Program-made: the position numbers and the translations under genes | Notes under the pieces: generated by a model | The model's input: only the letters and a program-made list of their open reading frames with translations | What the model was told of the DNA's origin: nothing | Databases searched by the model: none | NCBI GenBank assembly: GCA_002310035.1 | Contig: DBYC01000071.1 | Coordinates: 1-19,523 of the forward strand | Length of the DNA: 19,523 nt | From: a bacterium UBP6_UBA1196 | Lineage (GTDB): Bacteria; UBP6; UBA1177 | Direction of reading: 5' to 3' | In this document: positions 14,808 through 19,523 of the stretch, one piece after another | Layout: each line of letters starts with the position of its first letter | Position numbering within the stretch: position 1 is the first letter of the stretch

Positions 14808-15371
14808 CTATTCGCCGCCTCTTCCCTTGTTGATTACGATAACCGGAGCATCCTGTGTGAAAACAGGTCTTACGCCCTGCGGATAAGGAAGAGTCGAAAG
14901 TTTGATTCTGTCGCCGATCTCGTTGTTTGTTACGTCAACAACTATTTCAGCCGGAACGTCAGCCGGTTTGCATGCGACTTTAACTTCCTTGACGACCTGG
15001 AAAATTTTTCCGCCGGCGATTTCGCCTTTCGATCTTCCCTGTTTCGTAACCGGAACAACGATCGTGATCTCCTTGTCTTCGGAAACTGTCATGAAATCGA
15101 CATGAATGATGTTGTCCTTAACCGGATGGATCTGAAGTTCGTGAGCGATTGCAAGGTAAGATTTTCCTTCATATTCAAGACTGAAAATAACATTTTTTCC
15201 CTGCGGAGTGTGAAGTCCTTTGATAAGCTCTTTTCTCTCTACCGCACCGCTGATGTTGCTTTCAAGATTTTTTCCGTAAATCTCTACCGGCACAAAACCG
15301 TTGTTTCTTACAGCCTTAACACTTTTTTTGCCCTGTTCTCTCTTTTCGACTGCGAGCTTAAAAGTTTCCAT
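14808..15371 (-). CDS. rplY: Large ribosomal subunit protein bL25 (Ctc/TL5 type)
   Basis: 187 residues: the N-terminal L25 domain that binds 5S rRNA (VRNNGFVPVEIYGKN, then HPVKDNIIHVDFMTV), followed by the beta-rich C-terminal domain found in the long Ctc/TL5 form (ADVPAEIVVDVTN, TLPYPQGVRPVF). The short E. coli protein lacks this second domain. The ATG at 15371 follows a strong GGAGG (15381-15377) by five bases; an ATG 18 bases upstream overlaps that site and is rejected. The ribosome site lies only about 15 bases after the 3' end of the tRNA-Gln gene, so the messenger is probably released by tRNA processing. No terminator separates rplY from pth. Confidence 0.95.
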   Translation of the reverse strand: METFKLAVEKREQGKKSVKAVRNNGFVPVEIYGKNLESNISGAVERKELIKGLHTPQGKNVIFSLEYEGKSYLAIAHELQIHPVKDNIIHVDFMTVSEDKEITIVVPVTKQGRSKGEIAGGKIFQVVKEVKVACKPADVPAEIVVDVTNNEIGDRIKLSTLPYPQGVRPVFTQDAPVIVINKGRGGE

Positions 15372-15396
15372 AATTTCCTCCACATACAATTATAAA

Positions 15397-15471
15397 TGGC
15401 TGGGGCAGAAGGATTCGAACCTCCGGATGCCAGAACCAAAATCTGGTGTCTTACCGCTTGACGATGCCCCA
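15397..15471 (-). tRNA. tRNA-Gln (anticodon TTG)
   Basis: The minus strand folds as a 75-base tRNA. A 7-bp acceptor stem (TGGGGCA with TGCCCCA), discriminator G73 and an encoded CCA are present. The anticodon stem CCAGA/TCTGG holds the loop TTTTGGT with anticodon TTG, and the T arm contains GGTTCGAATCC. It reads CAA and, by wobble, CAG. It is the first gene after a strong promoter and lies just upstream of rplY. Confidence 0.97.
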
Positions 15472-15526
15472 AAGCCTGTTACTAAAATTCTTTTTGTAAA
15501 GAACACCCCGAAAAAATCGGTCGCAG

Positions 15527-15555
15527 TTTATAGTGAAAAAGACCTCAGATGTCAA
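15527..15555 (-). promoter_or_regulatory. Strong sigma70-type promoter of tRNA-Gln-rplY-pth-radical SAM
   Basis: On the minus strand a perfect TTGACA (15555-15550) is followed by a 17-base spacer and TATAAA (15532-15527). Transcription should start near 15520, about 50 bases before the tRNA. This is the best promoter in the window, as expected for a stable RNA. Confidence 0.8.
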
Positions 15556-15624
15556 GATTTTTTTCGTTGCTGCCGCCAAATTCTTGCCGAAATAACGGTA
15601 CCGGCAAATCTGTACTGCAACGCA

Positions 15625-15652
15625 TTGACTACCATTATTTTTTTATTAGAAT
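15625..15652 (+). promoter_or_regulatory. Promoter of the metallophosphoesterase-lipoprotein pair
   Basis: TTGACT (15625-15630), a 16-base spacer and TAGAAT (15647-15652), each one mismatch from consensus. It sits about 70 bases from, and divergent to, the tRNA promoter. A GGAGG site at 15670-15674 follows. Confidence 0.65.
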
Positions 15653-15678
15653 AATCGGTCTTTTGTTATGGAGGTACG

Positions 15679-18054
15679 ATGTTGAAAAAAATCCTGGCTA
15701 TTTTCGTTATTTTCTCGGCTTTGATTCTTTTCGCTGACGGCAGCGTCGAGGAATCTATGGTGTCGGTAAACCGCTGGACGCAGACCTCGGCCGCTTTCGA
15801 GGATTATCTGATCCAGACTCAGACGAAAGCGATTCTCGACCCCGCTATAAACGGAATATTGTATCCGGTAATCGGCTTTCCGGCAATAGTAACACCGGAT
15901 GAACCGTGCTTTTCTATTATTTTCAGGCACAATGAAAATCAGATTTTCGAATACGTGAAAATAATCCGCCTTGACGACAGCGGAAGAACAGAATTCCTTA
16001 ATATTTCCCGCTACAGTTTTGATTACAGTAATCCCAATTTTAACTATCTTGAAAAAATCGGCGAAAACATTGTCAAACTCTCTGTGTGCACCAATATTCT
16101 GCTTCCGGAAGCCAAATACGATATCGCTTTAAAAATGACGGACGGCGAAGAGATGATCTCTCGAAACGCCCTTTTCTTTCCTCATTACGAAGAAAGCGAC
16201 CCGGCGAAATTTCTCATTGTTGCCGACCCGCAGATCGAAGACCTGCTGAGCAAAAAAACGGACGACATGAACTTCAACCCGGAAAATTATCCGTTCTATG
16301 CCGAGAATTCGCTGCTAAACTACGACCAGCAGTTCGGGATCATAAAAGCGACGTTTTCGCAACTGAATTCAGCCGACACAAATTTTTCCATCATGCTCGG
16401 CGATATCGCCTACGGAAGGAACTACCAGCAGGAATACTCCGATTTCTACGACCTGATGAGCAACCTCGAAATTCCGATGTTCTCGATCCCCGGCAACCAC
16501 GACGGATACGCCCAGTTTACGGTAGTAGATGATCTGAATTCGCCTCTGGAATCGGACGGTCTTGAATACTGGTCAAGGTTCCTCGGTCCGAGAAACAACG
16601 CTTTCAGATTCAGAAACAAAACTTACCTTCTTCTCAACACCTACGACGGAACTTCGCAGAGGCGCGCGAGCAACCAGATCGGAATCGGCGACACGGGTGC
16701 CTCTCCGGTAGCGAACTGGGGCGGCTATCTTGCCGAAAAAACGCTGAACTGGGCTGAAGAAATCCTCGAAAACAACGATGTCGCTGCTGTCTTCGGCCAC
16801 ATGACACCGCTCGGTCAGGATGCGACCGGAAAGTATCACGCAAACCGGGCTTTCTCGAAGATCTACGGCATAATCAGCGTCATTGACGACCAGGAGTGGA
16901 ACATCGACTCGTCATCGTGGGACAGCGATGTGTTCGACGGTGTTTTCAACGAGACTCAGACTTCCAACAACGGCGTTTCGCTCACCTCTTTCCTCGCAAA
17001 AAAGGAAAATCCGCCGATATACTTCTCCGGCCACACGCATCACGACAAAGTTTTCACGTTCGAAAAAGGTACCGAACTTATTCCGGGCACAGGTGTAATC
17101 GCACCGGAGAAGATGGAATTCATCATGACAACGACGATGGCGACTGAAGGAAGCGGCGATTACTGGGGTTTCAGAAGAGTTGCAATGTCGGATGACGAGG
17201 TTTCATACAACTACTCCTGCGAAAGATACGAAAACTGCGGCATCAAAAACGGCAGCGGAATGCAGTCGATACCTTCCGGCAATTTGTGGGTAACATACAC
17301 CTGGCAGAAAGGCTACGAGGACACTGAGTCGATTTTTAAAGGCGGCGACGGCTTCGCGCAGAAAGTTACCGCAGAGATCGTGAACTATCTCCCGACAGAA
17401 GAGGATGTCACGCTGCGCTTCCTCATGCCGGCTACGCAGTACGGCTATCAGCTTGACAACGAAAACTTCAAAATAGTCGATGCTGCCGCTTCGAGCGACC
17501 TTTCGAAAGTGATACTGATCGTAAAGGGAAAAGTCGCTGCGGGAAGCACTTTTGACGCCTTTTACAACAGAAATTTCACGAAAACCACCGATTACGTCAC
17601 GGTTTCGCCGCTTGGTGAAGGCGAAAATCCTGTTCCGGAAGTCGAATACACCGACACTGTTCCGATAGGCAATCCGTCAACAGGCAAAGTTCTGAACGCA
17701 GACAAGTTCAGTTCTCTCATCTGGAGTGTAAAAGTGTTGGGCTATCCTGATGAGTTGTACGATTTCGCTTCCGGCAGCAGTTTTGAATACAATTGTTACA
17801 TCAGGATTCCTTCCGATTTTTATCTCAGATACACCACTTTGACGGGAGTTCCAGGCACAATGCAGCTGCCTGTCTATTATTATGAAAATGAAGAGGAAGA
17901 ACCTGAATCCGGCGACGTGGTTTTTGATGACGACGACGTGGTTTCCGACGACGATTTCGTGCCTGAAGATGAAACTAATGCCGAAGAAACTGAGGATACT
18001 GACGAAAACAAACCTGCAAAGAAAAGCAAAGGATGCGCTATAACAGTTTTTTAA
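15679..18054 (+). CDS. Secreted calcineurin-like metallophosphoesterase with acidic tail
   Basis: 791 residues starting with a signal peptide (MLKKILAIFVIFSALILFADG). A beta-rich N-terminal region leads to a metallophosphoesterase core. D183-P-Q185 is in place of the usual D-x-H; then come G-D242, GNHD at 272-275, H374 (FGHM) and GHTH at 451-454. The family hydrolyses phosphomono- or diesters with two metals. The D-x-Q variant also occurs in some eukaryotic Cdc1-like members, so activity is plausible but the metal site may be altered. A C-terminal domain of about 200 residues leads into an Asp/Glu-rich tail (about 735-780) and a short end, KKSKGCAITVF, with a lone Cys. It is extracytoplasmic; the substrate is unknown. 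GGAGG precedes the ATG, and the next lipoprotein starts 11 bases after the stop. Confidence 0.85.
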   Translation: MLKKILAIFVIFSALILFADGSVEESMVSVNRWTQTSAAFEDYLIQTQTKAILDPAINGILYPVIGFPAIVTPDEPCFSIIFRHNENQIFEYVKIIRLDDSGRTEFLNISRYSFDYSNPNFNYLEKIGENIVKLSVCTNILLPEAKYDIALKMTDGEEMISRNALFFPHYEESDPAKFLIVADPQIEDLLSKKTDDMNFNPENYPFYAENSLLNYDQQFGIIKATFSQLNSADTNFSIMLGDIAYGRNYQQEYSDFYDLMSNLEIPMFSIPGNHDGYAQFTVVDDLNSPLESDGLEYWSRFLGPRNNAFRFRNKTYLLLNTYDGTSQRRASNQIGIGDTGASPVANWGGYLAEKTLNWAEEILENNDVAAVFGHMTPLGQDATGKYHANRAFSKIYGIISVIDDQEWNIDSSSWDSDVFDGVFNETQTSNNGVSLTSFLAKKENPPIYFSGHTHHDKVFTFEKGTELIPGTGVIAPEKMEFIMTTTMATEGSGDYWGFRRVAMSDDEVSYNYSCERYENCGIKNGSGMQSIPSGNLWVTYTWQKGYEDTESIFKGGDGFAQKVTAEIVNYLPTEEDVTLRFLMPATQYGYQLDNENFKIVDAAASSDLSKVILIVKGKVAAGSTFDAFYNRNFTKTTDYVTVSPLGEGENPVPEVEYTDTVPIGNPSTGKVLNADKFSSLIWSVKVLGYPDELYDFASGSSFEYNCYIRIPSDFYLRYTTLTGVPGTMQLPVYYYENEEEEPESGDVVFDDDDVVSDDDFVPEDETNAEETEDTDENKPAKKSKGCAITVF

Positions 18055-18065
18055 CGGAGATATAA

Positions 18066-19523
18066 ATGAAGACGATTAAATTTCTCGCAATTTTCATGTT
18101 TGCTCTTTTGATAGCGTGCAGCGGTGGAAAAAGCGATATCTACGACTATCCTGACGATGACGGCAGTCAGGGGAAAAGCGACAACGACAACAGCGGAGAT
18201 TCCGACAAAGAATCCCCCGATGACAGCAATTCGACCGATTCAGACGGCGATTCAGAAGATCCCGATAAAGATCCGACTGATTCTGACAATGATTCCGAAA
18301 CTCCGGACCAAGATTCAACTGACTCTGACGGTGATCCTGAAATACATGACGGCGATTCGGCTGATTCCGACGGCGATCCTGAAATCCACGACGGAGACAC
18401 AACTGATTCCGACGGCGATCCTGAAATACATGACGGCGATTCGGCTGATTCCGACGGAGACCAGGATATAGACGACCCAGACACTGATTCCGGTGATACC
18501 GATACGGGAGATCCAAACGATGAACCTGAGTTTTCAAGAGCTGTTTTTGTCGACAAATATAACGGCGACGACAGCAATGAAGGAACAATGACAGCACCTG
18601 TCAAGACAATAGAGAGAGCTATCCAGCTTTCAAGTGCGTCAGTCGGTGAAATTGAAGGCAGGAACCAGATAATCATCGCCGGCGGACTTTTCAATAATAT
18701 CCCGACACTTAAAAGCGGCGTTTCGATTTTCGGCGGATTCGCTAACAACAATGGAGTATGGACTGAAACCGACAATGAATACTGGCCTGTAATACAAGTT
18801 GATGCAACAGGATGGAAAATTGACAACCTTCAGAAAATTACGCTTTCGAAGATCAAACTTGCGGCAAAAGCCGATACAAATCCCGGCGGAAGTTCGATAG
18901 GACTTATCCTCAACCAATGCAAACAAATAACCCTTGACCAAATTGAAATAGTCACAGCCGACGGAAGCGACGGAACAGACGGAGAAAACGGAGCAAAAGG
19001 AGATAACGGCGGAAACGGTACTGACGGTATTCCTGGTTGTGAAGAAACCCACGGTTTGATCGCCGATTATTTTTGCGAAACTTTATGCACTGTTACACCT
19101 GTAGGATCAGCCGGCGGAACTTCGACCTGCGGCGCAAACGGCGGAAAAGGCGGAAATGCCGGCCAAGCCCGGAGCAACGGTTCAAGCGGCAGCAACGGAG
19201 CCGGCTCGACAGGAACTTTAGGAAAAGGCGGTACGGGCGGAACCGAAAAATACTGGTCTGCTACAGCCAATGAATGCTCGAAAATTTCATCTGTATCAGT
19301 AAACGGCAAAAACGGATACCTGAGCGAAGACGAAAATCAAGCAGCAAACGGTGCCAACGGCGCAGGAGGAAAAAGCTACGGAACATTCTCGAGTTCCGGC
19401 TATGCTCCTTCCGACGGCGAAGACGGCGGCAACGGTAAAAACGGAATCGGCGGCGGCGGCGGCGGCGGCGGAAAAGGTGGTCATGCCAACTGTAACAGTT
19501 ACGGAAGCAGCGGCGGCGGCGGC
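18066..19523 (+). CDS. Large surface lipoprotein with Asp repeats and collagen-like region, 3' end outside the window
   Basis: The frame is open from the ATG at 18066 to the right edge, 486 codons with no stop. GGAG lies just upstream. Residues 1-18 are a lipoprotein signal peptide with lipobox L-I-A-C18. Residues about 24-155 are Asp/Ser-rich, including 14-residue repeats of DSDGDPEIHDGD type. Then comes a segment (FVDKYNGDDSNEGT, PVKTIERAIQ, IIIAGGLF, GVSIFGGF) of the kind that opens pectin-lyase-like beta-helix proteins. From about residue 299 the chain becomes Gly/Asn/Asp-rich with short collagen-like GxN/GxD runs, scattered Cys and polyglycine. A lipid-anchored, surface-exposed adhesin or matrix protein is the likely role; no enzymatic motif is seen. 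It follows the metallophosphoesterase gene by 11 bases and is probably co-expressed. Confidence 0.82.
   Translation, partial: MKTIKFLAIFMFALLIACSGGKSDIYDYPDDDGSQGKSDNDNSGDSDKESPDDSNSTDSDGDSEDPDKDPTDSDNDSETPDQDSTDSDGDPEIHDGDSADSDGDPEIHDGDTTDSDGDPEIHDGDSADSDGDQDIDDPDTDSGDTDTGDPNDEPEFSRAVFVDKYNGDDSNEGTMTAPVKTIERAIQLSSASVGEIEGRNQIIIAGGLFNNIPTLKSGVSIFGGFANNNGVWTETDNEYWPVIQVDATGWKIDNLQKITLSKIKLAAKADTNPGGSSIGLILNQCKQITLDQIEIVTADGSDGTDGENGAKGDNGGNGTDGIPGCEETHGLIADYFCETLCTVTPVGSAGGTSTCGANGGKGGNAGQARSNGSSGSNGAGSTGTLGKGGTGGTEKYWSATANECSKISSVSVNGKNGYLSEDENQAANGANGAGGKSYGTFSSSGYAPSDGEDGGNGKNGIGGGGGGGGKGGHANCNSYGSSGGGG
18321..18476 (+). repeat. 42-bp tandem repeat encoding 14-residue acidic units
   Basis: Units at 18321-18362, 18363-18404 and 18405-18446, plus a partial one to about 18476, each encode DSDGDPEIHDGD plus two residues. 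The GATCCTGAAAT core recurs at 18333, 18375 and 18417, exactly 42 bp apart. Units 1 and 3 are identical over their second half, while unit 2 differs there. The Asp spacing resembles calcium-binding thrombospondin type 3-like repeats. Confidence 0.85.
19449..19469 (+). repeat. (GGC)7 trinucleotide run encoding polyglycine
   Basis: Seven GGC codons in frame, followed by GGA. Another four GGC form the last 12 bases of the window. Length changes here would add or remove glycines without shifting the frame. Confidence 0.9.

Noticed and set aside
15472..15678. Extra small gene or second tRNA between tRNA-Gln and the metallophosphoesterase
   Set aside because: The gap holds two divergent promoters and no cloverleaf or ORF with start signals.
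18000..18066. Frameshift hiding a C-terminal membrane anchor on the metallophosphoesterase
   Set aside because: No hydrophobic segment appears in the other frames before the next gene starts at 18066, so the short Cys-containing end seems genuine.
18124..18471. 115-codon plus-strand frame rich in Thr/Ile/Pro
   Set aside because: It is a shifted reading of the same repeats in the lipoprotein gene and has no start signals.
18167..18826. 219-codon Ser/Pro-rich minus-strand frame
   Set aside because: It is the reverse reading of the Asp/Ser repeats of the lipoprotein; the plus frame has a signal peptide, lipobox and ribosome site.

Overview
The window looks like chromosome from an uncultured Gram-negative (diderm) bacterium. 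Support comes from secreted lipoproteins with lipoboxes, an ExbB/TolQ channel, a type IV pilus retraction ATPase, and good Shine-Dalgarno sites and sigma70-type promoters. I cannot place the phylum. Lipoproteins with long Asp/Ser/Gly linkers and DUF1566 domains recall uncultured Deltaproteobacteria/Myxococcota-like lineages, but that is an impression, not a result. One cassette (about 0.5-2.1 kb) looks different: an AAA_14/DUF4143 ATPase of a type common in Bacteroidota, behind a Bacteroides-type promoter (TTTG-N20-TATATTTG) and three iterons spaced exactly 33 bp apart.

Layout. 1-454: end of a DUF1566 lipoprotein, followed by a strong terminator. 542-2124: the ATPase cassette on the minus strand with its iterons. 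2125-2580: no intact gene; a frameshifted C-terminal remnant, two degenerate hairpin repeats and a terminator. 2581-5379 (+): an AmpG-like MFS permease, an NfnA-like ferredoxin:NADP+ reductase alpha subunit without NfnB, and an ExbB/TolQ protein without ExbD. 5471-9731 (+): a tight run of recA, pilT-like ATPase (TAATG overlap with recA), a nitrilase-family amidohydrolase and cca. 9829-12719 (+): a COG2509-type FAD oxidoreductase behind a good promoter, then a lipoprotein with two DUF1566 domains. 15471-12721 (-): tRNA-Gln(TTG), rplY (L25), pth and a B12-binding radical SAM protein, read from a near-consensus promoter and meeting the lipoprotein gene with one base between the stop codons. 15679-19523 (+): a secreted metallophosphoesterase with an acidic tail, then a large lipoprotein, open at the window end, with 14-residue Asp-rich repeats, a likely beta-helix segment and a collagen-like Gly-rich region.

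How the genes fit together. The central block joins recombination (RecA), pilus retraction (PilT family) and tRNA 3'-end repair (Cca). The minus-strand block is translation-centred: a tRNA, a 5S-binding ribosomal protein, peptidyl-tRNA hydrolase and a coupled radical SAM enzyme of unknown substrate. The outer parts encode surface proteins with acidic spacers. The features most worth following are the foreign-looking ATPase cassette, the recA-pilT coupling, the tRNA-rplY-pth-radical SAM operon, and the repeat-rich surface lipoprotein at the right edge.
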